NCBI GenBank assembly: GCA_029641185.1
Contig: JAPWGK010000024.1
Span: forward strand, 558,001-622,000
Direction of reading: 5' to 3'
Source: Pseudofabraea citricarpa
Taxonomy: Eukaryota; Ascomycota; Leotiomycetes; Helotiales; Dermateaceae
Length of the DNA: 64,000 bases
The notes under the pieces are model-generated. The model was not told the origin of the DNA. It made no database searches and saw nothing but the letters and a program-made list of their open reading frames with translations. The position numbers were made by a program, and so were the translations under genes. Positions 32,730-44,700 of the stretch are shown one piece after another (within the stretch, counting starts at the first letter, position 1; every line of letters starts with the position of its first letter).

Positions 32730-35057
32730 TGGAGAGAAAGATGTAATATAGATCATTTCGGTTTTTAGCTTCGAAAAAGATATTGCTGTGGAGAGACCCA
32801 GCCGCTTGTTTTTAGTAATCAATATAACAACCTCTAGTCAAACATGTTTCCACGGCTTGTGTCCATCTGTTTGACAAAGGCTACGGTATGCTATCGGGAG
32901 TTGGCTATAGGCTTTGCCACGACCAAGCACTTCTTAACCATATCCTTTTTGGACGCCATTCTGCCTAGCAGCTGCGTGCTTGCCGTAACTAGTCTTCCCA
33001 ACTAAGTAAGTTTTGACAACTGGGTGTAAGTACTTTGGATGACAAAGCATAGCTAAACAATTCCAAGATTCAAAACAACTTAATCATCGACCCTCATAAA
33101 ACACTCAAATATTCACAGCACTTGAGCGATAAGCTTATAAACACACGAGTTTGACGAGCTTCCCAAGACTACTCCCGAACTAATACAAAAATAGAAAGAG
33201 AGAGAGGGGGGGAGGAGGGAAGAGAAGCTCAATCGGTAGCATCGCTTCTTTCTCATTGATCTTCTACTTCAATGGCCTCACGAGTATAATTATCATTTCC
33301 ATACCCTGTCGAGTATCGATTTCATTGCGAATCCAACAGCTGAACGACACGGACGCGCATCAGCCAATAGAAGAGGAGATTTACTTCGCGATGCAGGAGC
33401 TGCAGGAGCACGAGCAACGAGCAGCTGGTTGTTGGGGGCGAGACGAGTTGTTAGTGTGCTGTGCGCAAGCTAATAAACCTACTAGCACTGCGTCTGGTGT
33501 ATATCCCATTATTCCCGATACTGTATCAATAGCTGCTCGAGTAGTGCGATGCAGATGGTGCGCCGTGATTCTCCTTCCATCTATCTATTGGCCAGCGCAT
33601 TCTTGCTCTGCTCCGTTAGTGCTGCATGCTGACACTATTTCTCACAGCTTGTCCAGCCCAGCCCAGTCCAGCTAAGGCAGGTAACTACGTAGGCATATCA
33701 TATAACAATAAAACGTTGAGGTTATGATGGTGGCATAGTGAGGGAGAAAAGAAAGGCGCCGAGCAAGAAGCCCGCAGTAGCACATCACAGAAATAGAAAC
33801 GCAGCTACTGCAAGAAAGCCTGGGACCAATTGACCGCTGGTTCTAGGACTGGGAGCAAGAGAGTGAAGGAAACAGCCAGGGGAAGGTGCAGATAGATAGA
33901 TAGAATAGATCATCTGCCGTTTTCCCTTCGGACTCAGAACTATAGCCGATAAGCAAGCCATAGAATGGTAGGGTAGCTGGGGAGTAAGACGGCCGAAGAG
34001 CTGAAAAGAGTGCAGGTGAGGGGATTGCAGTTCAACAAAATATCGTCCTGTATTGCACTCTGGTTTGTTCTTTGAGCAGGACGTTGAATCAAGCTCAGGT
34101 TGGGCAATCATGATGCACGAGTGTGGGCACGAGGGTTTTTTCGGCACATAAATCATCAACCAACGTCGTGTCCCCGGAATAATGCTTCGAAGATCATGTT
34201 TGTGGGAGGGATTCCAGCAAACCTTCCATCTGGCGCTCGCTCGGGACTATCGGCATATACTTGCTTCGAGGGCGCACATTGCCAATGGCACAATGGCACA
34301 CATACGCATGCTGGGCTGCATAGCCTCCACATAACGGCAAGGTCGGGAACTCTCCTCAGCTCACATCTGCATCATTATTACGTGGCTGGGAAACCACGAC
34401 GGAAAGGCACAAACAAGATACAAGATTGATTCCCTCACAAGAAACAAATGCTGCAGGTCGTAGAATAGCTGGACATGTGTTTGCTCAAGGCTTCGGGCAT
34501 CCAGACGGCCATCGCTTCTCTTCCAGTGAGCGTCGCTTACCAAGGAAAAAGGCGCTGAGAATCCAACTCTGTTGCACATCTCTCCTCGTGCAAGCCACGT
34601 GTCTCAGCACATCCCCCTGCGCCTCGCCCCGGTACTCTCGCTAATGCCGGCCATGGCTGCTGCCGCAAACGCGAGCGAGCGAGCGAGCATGAATCAAACC
34701 GCTAAGAAATCAAATCCACCTTACTCGTGTGAAATACAGCCAGCAGGACGGGTAGGGGGTCACCCAGCTTTTCAAGGACTGAGCATGTTGGCAAAAACGC
34801 CACTGGAGAGATGCGATGTGCAACAGATAATCCAATATCCACTCCCATGGCGCCCAATCGTCCTCACCGGTGGCAAAAGAGGAACATCGCATCAGACCAG
34901 ACCAGATCAGATAGATTTCATGCATGGATGACTAGTGGTTGTATTGTTTATAGTCCCTCGCCTTCTACGAACAAAATCTCCTGGCTTGCTATACATTTTG
35001 GGGGCTGTGGTACAAGAATAAGTTACAAACCTCAATGGAAAATGCGGCGAGGTCAAC
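32730..35057. other. Convergent gene-poor interval, 2.3 kb
   Basis: It lies between the 3' ends of the GH72 and glutaminyl cyclase genes. Several frames of 100-140 codons exist on both strands (33256-33675, 33785-34159), but they have no recognisable motifs and mixed codon character. A purine-rich GA tract lies near 33195-33230 and a short GCGA run near 34671-34687. Confidence 0.5.
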
Positions 35058-36244
35058 TCACAGCTCACTCTTTTTTAGAAGATTTCTGTCCTTGATCGTT
35101 TCCGCTGGGGGTGGGAAGTGGCCCTCCAGATCCATCCATTCTGCTACGAAGGCAGTGACCACCTTGGCCCAATCCTCCACCGTTGGCATATCCAAATGCT
35201 CTCCATCATCGGTTATCTGATGCCATACCCGAGGGAATGGTGTTGGGATTATGTGTAAAACTTCGACTCCACGGGCCATGAATGGTATATGGTCGTCCTG
35301 TACGGACCACGCCGAATTGAATGAATCCGATGCCTTCTCTGTATCGGGAAGGAATGCATGGTCCGCCTTGGACTGTAGCATTGACAACGATCTTAATCGC
35401 GACTCGACCTTCGCTAACTTCTGATATGCCCAATGTGTCGTCTTAAAGTATGATGGGATGTTCGGGTTGGCTGCGCCTAGAAGATCAAGTAGGAAGAAGA
35501 GGGTGATGGAACTGAGAGCTGAGTGAAAGTTAGACGTTGCCGCATTGGCGGTTGCTTCCCATGTTTCTGCCAATGATCTGCCCTGAGTTAGCATGAGAAT
35601 TTGACTGTACTTTGCGAAGTATCTTGCCTGGCACCGTATAGAGAATCTGTGTCCGTCCAGGACACGAATGCCTCCTCCCCATCGAGGAGGATTATCTGAA
35701 CTCCAACCTCCTCTTCCAGCTCCCTATCCCCTAAACCTTCAGCTTTCATAGCTTCCCATTTCCGCGTCAGTGCCTCGTCCACAGATCTTGCGGCGTGCAT
35801 AATCAATGCGCATGGTACGGCGCTATCAGTTGCTCCAATGAATCCAGCAGGAGTTAGTTTGCTGTCATAATGAGCCACCAGTGCAAGTCTTCCAACATTG
35901 CCCGGCTGCGTCCACGGTGGATCGCGCGTGATGATCAAATTCGCAAAGGGGACATCCTTATTCCCAGTCGCAGGAGTCTTCGACGTCGAGTTTTGGTATT
36001 CGATGTGCCAGTTCGGAAGCTCTCTGGCGAAGAAGTCAACAAAGTGCTGCAGAACTTTGGTTGACCCCGGTGTTCCTGGAACTCTGGGGATCAGAATGGG
36101 TGCCAGGAGAGCACCAGTCTTGATATCAAAATCCGCAGCTCCCCCTGGGATGTTGCGTAGGGTCTCGTCGGATAGAGGGGTGTACGCTCGAACATTAAGG
36201 AGGAGGATTGCGCATGTGAGCAGCAACGTGTATGGCGACAGCAT
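35058..36244 (-). CDS. Glutaminyl-peptide cyclotransferase (M28-type glutaminyl cyclase), secretory
   Basis: Minus-strand exons are 36244-35628 and 35577-35058 (378 aa). Residues 1-20 are a signal peptide (MLSPYTLLLTCAILLLNVRA). Zinc-site blocks are LALVAHYDSK with GATDSAVPCA (D140), ILLDGEEAFVSWTDTDSLYGAR (E190/E191), and EVLHIIPTPFPRVWHQITDDGEHLD (H325), which match the Asp, Glu and His ligands of animal QPCT. The enzyme turns N-terminal Gln or Glu into pyroglutamate on proteins in the secretory route. The intron (35627-35578, 50 nt) begins GCAAGA instead of GT. A GT donor inside it would leave only 33 nt, so a GC-AG intron with the CTAAC branch is the best fit. Confidence 0.9.
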
Positions 36245-36602
36245 GATGCAATTCGAGAGAATGTGGGAGGCGAGTGCCTAGCTGTTCATTGCCTTATCCT
36301 CCGCAAGACCATATTCTGTTCCTTATGCAGCGACGGTGTTCACCTTGGCCTCTAGATGCGTTGAAACCACCTGGCAGGATGATCGTCGACTGGGATCGTC
36401 GGCTGAGGTAAGATAAAGCGCGTTTTAGCGCGCGTCAACCATCGAAAGAAGTTCTTCACGTGTACCTCTGTCGATTTATATCTCCTTTCTAGATCAGTGC
36501 CTCCACGCTCCTTCAGAACCCTAGCAAATATGTCAATCTATGCTGTATAGGCCATAACATCACTCCTCGCTGCCCACAGCCCAAGGTTGTTGCGGCAACA
36601 CA
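36245..36602. other. Divergent intergenic region, cyclase/TMEM70-like
   Basis: A 358-bp gap between two head-to-head genes, presumably with both promoters. Nothing else was recognised. Confidence 0.5.
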
Positions 36603-37424
36603 ATGTTTTTGTCACGAATAGCCGGAGGGAGAGGAATCCCTTCTCTTCTGCCATGCCGGCTACCTCGAGCACCAACTACGAGATACTTACCAAAGACATG
36701 GCGAAACAACAGTACTCAGGCTGCTACTCCCAAGCAGCCGGGAGAGAAGAAATTTTGTACGTCGGTCACGTGTGTTGATAGATGAAGAACGAACTACTGA
36801 CATAATGAAGTATACCCTGAACGACTCCTTATCTACCATGCCGGAACCGGGAGAACAGCCTTTGTAGGATGCATGAAGCTTACGACTCTTGCTATATGTT
36901 TCTTTTTCGTTGCTGTCGTGGCTCCCACGCATTTTTATGCCGAGCAAAAGCCTTCTTGGGTGTCAGTCGTTGGTACGTTTATATATGATCTACCAAATCT
37001 ACACCTCTGATTGATTTATATAGTCGTCGCATCTGGGATTATACCTATGGTTTTTGTCATGTATACAACTTCCCCGTTTGTCACCTATGTTCATTTACGA
37101 CTGCCTGCTTTTGCGAGAAGATCTCAGGACCTTCTTACCCGCTACGCAAGAAGTCTTCCCAAGGATGCAGAGCTCGACATTACTACTATGAACCGCATCG
37201 GTAAACCACGAGTATCTCGGGTAAAAGTTGGAGACTTATTTCCTATCAATGAGCGCCTCGGCCTGGCGAACTATGCTAGAGATCCAACCAGGATCAATGC
37301 TCGTAGACCATGGTGGATGGGGAAAGCCGTAAGCCAATTCGGAATCCAGGGCGGAAAGGGTCGCATAAAGCAAGGTGGAATCTGGGAGATTGTACGAAAG
37401 AAGATCCATCAAGGCTTTCATTGA
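36603..37424 (+). CDS. TMEM70/TMEM186-family mitochondrial membrane protein
   Basis: Exons are 36603-36756, 36811-36972 and 37024-37424 (238 aa). The N-terminal ~45 residues are rich in Arg, Ser and Thr with few acids (MFLSRIAGGRGIPSLLP...), a likely mitochondrial presequence. The core reads ERLLIYHAGTGRTAFVGCMK, then a first membrane helix (LTTLAICFFFVAVVAP), then VVASGIIPMVFVMYTTSPFVTYVHLRLP with a second helix. The hairpin of two helices with the short loop and the following conserved segment is the family pattern. In animals TMEM70 helps assemble ATP synthase. The fungal role is less defined. The family call rests on motif recall, so an uncharacterised inner-membrane protein is the safe reading. 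Confidence 0.72.
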
Positions 37425-38002
37425 GAGGTTTGAGTAAAATGTCGCTCATCACGACATACCATGTTTTCAAAATGGGAATCGAGGTTGTATAAACAAAATC
37501 TTGAACTATGGTTCAATGTAATATAGAATATGTAGGACAAAACAGGTCGTTGGTTTGAAAGACCGTTGTAAGACTAACCTGAGATCAGGTAACTTGAGAA
37601 AGAATAATGAATTCAGTAAAGTCGTTTGAAACAACTAGCTTAATTTCCAATAAAGATAGCAATTCTTCGAGGGTTCTCCGGACTTTTTGACAAACGAATC
37701 ATTTTCCCTTGGACCTTCTTAATGTTTCAATGTAGGAAGAGTCATACATAGATAGGGTTCTAAGGATCAGAACACAAAAGCCAAGCTCGGCAAATCACGC
37801 AGCAAGTCATGACCCAACCATCTGATCTGACTCACACCAACCTTCCCTTTTCAAGCCAGTGGCTTTCGCCTTAGCAACGCAATAGATAGCTTATAGTCGG
37901 GAACCCAAAGTATCGAAACATAAAAGACCATAAATATCCAACCCGGCTTAAGAGCCAACAACAAGATTGACAGTATCGTTCAAGAAAACTTATTGCCAGA
38001 AT
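37425..38002. other. Intergenic, 0.58 kb, nothing recognised
   Basis: AT-rich spacer between two plus-strand genes, presumably with the methyltransferase promoter. Confidence 0.5.
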
Positions 38003-39011
38003 ATGGATGTCAGAAAAATCGCTACACAATTCCTCGAGACGAGAACAGATCTAAATGTTTCTTCGGGGTCGTTAATCAGTCAGATCGAGCATCGTATTGG
38101 TCTTGTGGAGAAATGGGGAATTGAGAATGGTGCGAGAGTATTAGAGATTGGCTGTGGACAGGGTGATTGCACGATTGTCCTTGCTGATGCTGTCGGCGAA
38201 AAGGGACATGTCGATGCACTCGATCCTGGAGCACCTGATTATGGCAAGTATTTCTTTTCTCTGATGTATAATGTTATTTCCTCGTGATTTAGCAATTGGG
38301 AAAAGTAAAGTACTTGATGCTGATGATTCTGTCGTGACGATACAATATTGTATACTAACCAGATGTCAAGGAGCACCTTTCACTTTAAGCCAAGCTCAAT
38401 CACACATCTCATCGGGAACCTATGGACCCCGCATTACATTCCATAACACGGATCCCATATCGTATTTGACCAGCTACCACGGCCTCAAATACGACTACGT
38501 CGTTCTATCTCACTGCTTATGGTATTTCGAGAGTCCTTCCGTTCTGAGCTCGATCATCAAGGCCCTGAACGACAAGACAAAGCACCTTTGCTTAGCTGAA
38601 TGGTCCTTGCGAGCTTCTAAACCAGCCGCTCAACCACATGTCCTCGCCGCACTCTTGCTAAGTCTCATCGAATCCAAGCGGAAGATTCCATCTCAGGGCA
38701 ATATCCGCACCATTCTCTCGCCATCTCAAATCCTCAAAGCGGTGATGCAAGAGAGGGACTGGACAGTCTTGACGCAGGAAATCTTACCAAGCAATGAGGG
38801 CTTGAAGGATGCATTTTGGGAAGTCGATTATGCGTTGCAGGTGCGTGAGAAGACTCTGAGAACTCTACAGGGTGATCTTGCCCCAGAGAAGGAGCTGGGG
38901 GTTGTTGAGTCGATGTTTGATTCCATTGCGGCAGGTGTGGAAATTCTTGATGGGGGTATAAAAGGCGTCAGAAGTATGGATGTTTGGATAGCTAAATTTG
39001 CAGCTTTATAG
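38003..39011 (+). CDS. SAM-dependent methyltransferase, substrate unknown
   Basis: Exons are 38003-38243 and 38371-39011 (293 aa). The start is the ATG at 38003; the frame upstream offers only TTG. Motif I is ARVLEIGCGQGDCTIVLADAVG at about residues 45-65, followed by the acidic strand-2 end HVDALDPGAPDYG. Later blocks are KYDYVVLSHCLWYFESP and LCLAEWSL. This is the class I Rossmann fold. Small-molecule or protein substrates cannot be told apart. The intron (38244-38370, 127 nt) starts GCAAGT and ends CAAG after a TACTAAC branch, another GC-AG intron. The join gives DYGAPFTLSQAQ. Two smaller introns around a 12-nt exon would also keep the frame, but the single intron is simpler. Confidence 0.78.
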
Positions 39012-40094
39012 TAGCCAGGCGATAAGAGACAGGACTATGCTTGTGCAGCTGCTGAAACTATAAAATTTCATTTGAAGGCACAAGGCACACCTAACAAAAT
39101 TCTAAGTCGGCACACTAAATGTGTACAACCATGCTCCACACAATTCTCTGATTCCTTGCACAGCTCAATCAATAAAATATGTTATATATCGGTGAAAATT
39201 TGTTTATGAATTTACTTCCATGAGACCTATTCTTTTACTAGCAATAACATGTTTCATCACGCCAAATAGAAGGTTATTGCAGGCGCTTTATTTTCCCGTT
39301 TTCAAAAGAATAACAGAATATAATAAGATGACGACAGAAGTAAAACTGAGAACAGCATACCAAAATACCTTTTGATCTTTCTCAAACAAGGCGCCAACCC
39401 ACAAAAGGTTCTGCAGTTCTAGCGGGTTCCGGAATATCTACTTAGGTTCAAGAAGATACAGCTTCTGCTGAATTCCCTCACCTCTGCTGAAATCTACAAG
39501 GTTGGGGAAATGAAACCGCGCCGCCGAAAGGTTCCATATATGGGGTTACAAACAGATATTATAACTATGTGCCTTTCTATAGAGACGGAAAATGAGGCCT
39601 GGATCATCATACCTTACTTAGGTAGCAATATTGTAAAAGCAATCATTGTAGTTACTACAATACCAAGGCTTAGCCATTAACCGCAAGGTAGAGCTATTGA
39701 CCGCAATCATTGATCTGAGCATTAACCGGAATATCTAGGTATCGACCCCAATACCTACCCAGACATCAACCAAAACGGCGCAAAGATTAACTGCCAGATC
39801 TAGGTGTTTAACCTCAGTATCCAACTGTTCACCTCAATATCCAAACATCAACCAAAACGGCGCAAAGAATCACCGTCAGATCTAGGTCTCAACCCCAATA
39901 CCCAAACATCAATCAAACGGGACAAAGATTCACCGCAAGATCTAGCTGTTCACTCCAATATCCAAACATCCATCACACGGCACAACGATTCACCGCCAGA
40001 TTTACATAAGGCACTTGCAGGTATGTGAAAACGAAAGCAGTAATTCGTTTCTTGCAACAAAGACTCATTCATAAACAGGAAACATATTGCAAAC
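39012..40094. other. Intergenic, 1.1 kb, with minisatellite
   Basis: No gene was recognised. The right part from about 39740 holds a degenerate ~60-bp tandem repeat (listed separately), which ends just before the start of the orphan gene. Confidence 0.55.
39740..40010. repeat. Degenerate ~60-bp tandem repeat (minisatellite)
   Basis: Four recognisable units share CCAAACATCAA, then CGGCRCAAAGATTCACCGC, then CAGATCTAG. The CCARACATC anchors fall at 39769, 39841, 39902 and 39962, so spacings are 72, 61 and 60 bp. In one plus frame the last two units would encode a repeated NIQTSI..DSP.DL peptide, but the frame is not kept through the earlier units. Confidence 0.85.
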
Positions 40095-41121
40095 ATGTGT
40101 CGTGCTTGCCGCAAAATCAAATCGATGAAGGGGGCTGACCAGTCGATTGTCCAACCCGTTTTGAAGCTCCTTAGCAAGTTCCATGAGAAAAATCAACAAG
40201 TGCCTGGAAACATTCTGGTATGGCGTTTTGAGAGAAGCCGAAGTCTCCGACGATTGCTCCTTACCATACATTCGTGGATTCCGGCACCAGTGATTACGTC
40301 GATAATTGAGGAGCTGGATGACGAAGTAGAAAAGATCCGGAAGAAATTGGCTGGACACACTTATCACCAAGACACTGGGGCATTGAAGAACCTGAGCAGC
40401 GAGATCTCTGTTAATTCCAGTGCAAGCATGAAGGCCTATCAACGATATCATCAAGTCAACAGCTTCAACAAAGTGAACTGCTTGAAGATCAAGAATGGGG
40501 CAAAGCATGGTGTGAACGACAGCACTGGTGGTGGCTTGGTGTCTGACAGTACTATCTCGCAGACGACTGAAATTGTCGAGGGCTGGTTCGCAAGAAGCGA
40601 AGGAATTGTTGCTGATCAAGTTACCATCGGTGAAATTCCTGAATTCGGAAGATGAAATTTCAAGTGTCAGCTGTGGAAGCAATGGCAGCCGTGGAAGCAG
40701 TGACAACCGTGGAAGCAGTGACAACCGTGGAAGTAATGTCAACAGTTATTCCTCCTCCTTTTTGAGCAGTCATCTATCGAAAGCCAATATCGGTCACTGG
40801 ATTCGAAGAAACAGAACACTCTCACCACCCGCGGATCTTGATGCTATGATGGTTGCACTGTGGCAAAGCAGTACATCGTCATTATCAGAGTCCAAAGCAA
40901 CGCCAGCTGTTCCAAGACCAATTGGTCGTGAAACTTCTCCCACTCTGGTGTCAACCCAAACCCGAAATTCGTCTGGAGGAGCTGAACCTCAACTGAACGC
41001 CCGAACAAGTGCCAATGATACTTTGTTGGAGCCACAGGGTAGAAAGGCAAGACATCCAAGTGGTATTGGGATGGAGCAGCAACGATTCAATGCAATGAGA
41101 AGACCCGCTTTGAAGAATTGA
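40095..41121 (+). CDS. Orphan protein with Ser/Asn/Gly repeat, unknown function
   Basis: Proposed exons are 40095-40548 and 40595-41121 (326 aa). A 46-nt intron (GTACTA...GCAAG) joins two long open frames; it was the best of the few GT-AG pairs I tried with the right length modulo three. Residues 1-150 are basic and helical (ACRKIKSMKG, IIEELDDEVEKIRKKLAG). After the join comes KELLLIKLPSVKFLNSEDEISSV, then an 18-bp DNA repeat (about 40675-40740) encoding GSRGSSDNRGSSDNRGSN. A polar, probably disordered tail follows. No domain is recognised. Without the intron the first frame would stop at 40655 (186 aa). Both the gene and its structure are uncertain. Confidence 0.4.
40675..40740. repeat. 18-bp tandem repeat in coding sequence
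   Basis: About three and a half imperfect copies of GGAAGCAGTGACAACCGT. They encode GSSDNR repeats in the orphan gene. The length is a multiple of three, so copy changes keep the frame. Confidence 0.85.
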
Positions 41122-41704
41122 CCAGCAATTCACGTTGATGTGGCTAGGAACAGAAGATTGAGACAGGCTCAGCGCCGTGTTGGAGTTTCACTTGCTGAAA
41201 TGTATCGAGAAGACGAGCGCCGTAGGCTCTGGGCAAACGAATAAGCTGGACCAAAGAGTTGGAAAAGCGAACGATAAAATGAAACGGAGGCGAAAGGTCA
41301 GCGAATAGCTTGTTGTTGCAGGACGCAATGGGAGGATTCGCTTTAACTGGACTGTTTTGTGCTGTAAAGTAGTCAACACTGCAAAGAGCTTCTTAGACTT
41401 CAGCAGGCCAAATAAGTGTTTTTGATGGAATGCACAGCTTTGAACATTGACATCTTCTCTTTGGGTATGTGAGATCAAGATAGGTGCAGCTGTACATAAA
41501 TTGCCGTCCTTGAAACATTCCCTAATAAGGCTTAGCGGGAACCTTTACTAATCTACGCGAGAACGCGGTCGAGTCGCCCCGTCGCGTCTTCCTCTTGGAC
41601 ATCTCTACATCTCCAAAGTCCTCCCATTTCTCAATCTTAACACTGGACGACCTCAACATCAACCTACCTGACCTCCAACATCAGTCATTACCTAGGTCAA
41701 AAGC
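41122..41704. other. Intergenic, 0.58 kb, MSH6 upstream region
   Basis: It holds the MSH6 promoter with two ACGCG motifs (listed separately). Nothing else was recognised. Confidence 0.55.
41555..41567 (+). promoter_or_regulatory. Pair of MCB-like ACGCG motifs upstream of MSH6
   Basis: ACGCG occurs at 41555-41559 and again at 41563-41567, about 140-150 bp before the MSH6 ATG. ACGCG is the core of the MBF (Mbp1/Swi6) site that drives G1/S genes in fungi, and yeast MSH6 is a known MBF target. Binding here is inferred from sequence only. Confidence 0.5.
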
Positions 41705-44700
41705 ATGGTCAAGAGGGAGAATGGGGATTCGACCCCGGCACGAGCACCACCCTCCTTAAAGAAACAAAGCTCGAGCGCGTCTTCCAACAAGAACCAAGCC
41801 TCCATCTTGGGGTTCTTCTCTAAATCATCTGCCAATGGAACACCCAAGGCAACAGGGAGCGCACTAAAAGATAGTGGCAGTACGAACAGCACGCCAAAGC
41901 CTGTTGTTCCAGTCAAGAAACCTGCTTTTCGAAAGATGATAGTCAAAAACACCACACCTGTCCCAAGTAGTGATGCAATTGGCCCTCCTAGCTCTCAAGA
42001 AAACGAAAATGGTGGAATCCCTGATGATGTGGGTGTTTATGAGTTACCATTATCCTTGGATCATGCTGAATCTAGCCAACAGGTCATTAGCAGTGCCGTA
42101 GGCACATTGAGCAGCCCCTCACGAAAGGTTCGTGCCCGTTACCTATTAGGTTCTGATTACATTTATTGATACTTTCTGGTGTAGGCGAAGAAGCAAGTCA
42201 GCTATGCTGAATCCGACGATGACGAGGATGAAGATATAATCAAACCGGCCGGTAAATCACGGAGGAACGGAGCTAGTAGACGACGCAAAGTCGTTGAGGA
42301 TGATGACGACGATGACGACGATGCTTTTGTTGGAGGCCTGGATGGTGCTGCTGACGATGATGATGGTAAGCACCCTTCTAATCTATCAAATATCAAGCTG
42401 ACTCGTCGTAGAAGACATGGACGATTTCGTTGTTGACGAAGACTCTGATGCTCCTCCAAAGTCGAAGAAAAGGAAACGACCTTCGTCGACAGCAACATCG
42501 TCCTCCCGAAAACGGACGGCCACTTCACCTCCGCCAGCTATACTCGAAGATGACGAAGATTTGGAAATACCAGATCCAGCGACGGCCCAGAAGTGGAAAT
42601 ATGATCCCGATAATACACAACGATTGAAACCACAGGATGCGGAGTCTCGCAAAAGAAACGCATCAGCTAAGACGGAGTACAAGGCTGTTAGAGGGAAGGC
42701 GCACAAGACGGAGCCTGAGAAGAGGTACCCATGGCTGGCTAATCTTCAAGACCTTGATCGAAACCCAATTGGCCATCCTGATTACGATCCAAGAACATTG
42801 TATATTCCCCCCAACTCATTCGCCAATTTCTCGCCTTTTGAAAAGCAGTATTGGGAGATTAAGCAGAAATTCTGGGATACAGTGGTCTTCTTCAAGAAGG
42901 GCAAATTTTATGAGCTTTATGAGAAAGATGCTACGATTGGTCACCAGCTCTTTGACTTGAAGCTTACTGACAGAGTTAATATGCGGATGGTTGGCGTTCC
43001 AGAATCTTCATTGGATCACTGGGCAAACCAATTTGTTGCAAAGGGCTACAAGATTGCTAGAGTCGATCAATGCGAATCAGCACTTGGCAAAGAGATGCGC
43101 GAGCGAGAAGACAGTGCAGGTGCTCCCGGAAAGAATGGAGTAAAAGCTGGAAAGAAACCCGATAAAATCATCCGCCGAGAATTAGCATGTGTTCTCACGG
43201 GAGGCACGCTAGTAGAGGGCAGCATGTTACAGGACGACATGGCAACTTATTGCATAGCAATCAAGGAGGCAACCGTAAATGATTTGCCAGCTTTTGGAAT
43301 CTCATTTGTCGATGCAGCAACTGGTCAATTCTTCCTTACAGATTTCGTGGACGATGTAGATCTAACAAAGTTCGAGACATTCGTTGCTCAGACCAGACCC
43401 CAGGAGCTATTATTGGAAAAATCATGTTTATCCACAAAAGCCATTCGAATATTGAAGAACAGCACCAACCCAACAACAATATGGAACCATTTGAAGTCGG
43501 GAAGCGAGTTCTGGTCGCCTGAAATAACAAGACGGGAGCTAGATTGTGGTGAATATTTTCTGCCTGATACTCCTGGTGGTGAGCAGATCTGGCCAGAAGC
43601 ACTCAAGGAGGTCAAGGATAACGACCTACTCATGTCTTCTTTCGGAGCTCTAGTCCAGTATCTCAGAACACTGAAGCTAGAGCGACATCTATTGACTCAA
43701 GGCAATTTCTCGAGATACGACCCTATCAAGAAAGCTACAACATTGGTTCTGGATGGTCAGACCTTGATCAATTTGGAAATTTTTGCCAACACTTTCGATG
43801 GTGGTCAAGAGGGGACATTATTCACACTACTCAATCGATGTTTGACCCCATTCGGCAAGCGTATGTTCAGACAGTGGATATGCCATCCATTAGCAGATGC
43901 AGGCAAAATAAACGAACGCTTGGATGCTGTTGATATGCTAAACGCTGATCCTACAGTTCGAGACCAGTTCAGTTCATCCATGACCAAGATGCCTGATTTG
44001 GAGAGACTGATCTCCCGTGTGCATGCTGGAGTTTGTCGACCAGACGACTTTGTCAGAGTCCTTGAAGGTTTCGAGCAGATCGAATTTACAATGAGCCTGC
44101 TTGGCGCTTTCGGCGGTGGTGAAGGCATTGTTGATCGCTTGATCTCGTCCATGCCGGATCTCACAAAACCTTTGGAATTCTGGAAGACTGCCTTTGATCG
44201 AACAAAGGCTAGAGAGTCTAAAATTCTCATACCAGAACCTGGCGTCGAAGAGACTTTTGATGCAAGCCAGAGCCATATTGAAGAAATTGAGGGCGAGTTG
44301 AAAGATCTTTTAAAGCAAATGCAGAAGAAATATGGTTCTTCGAAGATCATTTTTAAAGATGTCGGCAAGGAAATATATCAATTACAATTCCCGGAAAAGA
44401 TCAAGGTTCCAGGAGACTGGAAACTACTATCGTCGGCCGCAGGCGTCAAACGTTATTGGTCGCCAGAACTGAAAGGTCTCGTGCGAGACCTTCAGGAAGC
44501 TCAAGAGACACATGGTCAGGTTGCAAAGGAAGTAGCTAGCAGGCTCTTTGCACGTTTCGATCAGGATTATGTGATCTGGTTGCAAGCTGTCAAAGTCATT
44601 GCTCAGCTTGACTGCTTGATGAGTCTCGCCGCTGCTTCCTCTTCACTTGGTGAGCCAAGTTGTCGACCAGTGTTTATAGAGGGGGAACGTAGCGTTGTTG

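Noticed and set aside
33256..34159. Two frames of 139 and 124 codons in the gap after GH72
   Set aside because: No start context, motif or homologous pattern was recognised; they are within what chance gives in 2.3 kb.
39740..40010. Possible CRISPR-like array
   Set aside because: The units are contiguous degenerate tandem repeats with no unique spacers, in a eukaryotic genome.
40065..40742. 225-codon minus-strand open frame
   Set aside because: Its start is a Leu/Pro repeat made by reading the 18-bp repeat backwards, and no domain is recognised. The plus-strand model was preferred, though neither is certain.
42202..42706. Ser-rich minus-strand open frames
   Set aside because: They result from reading the Asp-rich acidic region of MSH6 in reverse.
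43805..44368. 187-codon minus-strand open frame
   Set aside because: Antisense to the MSH6 lever and clamp region.
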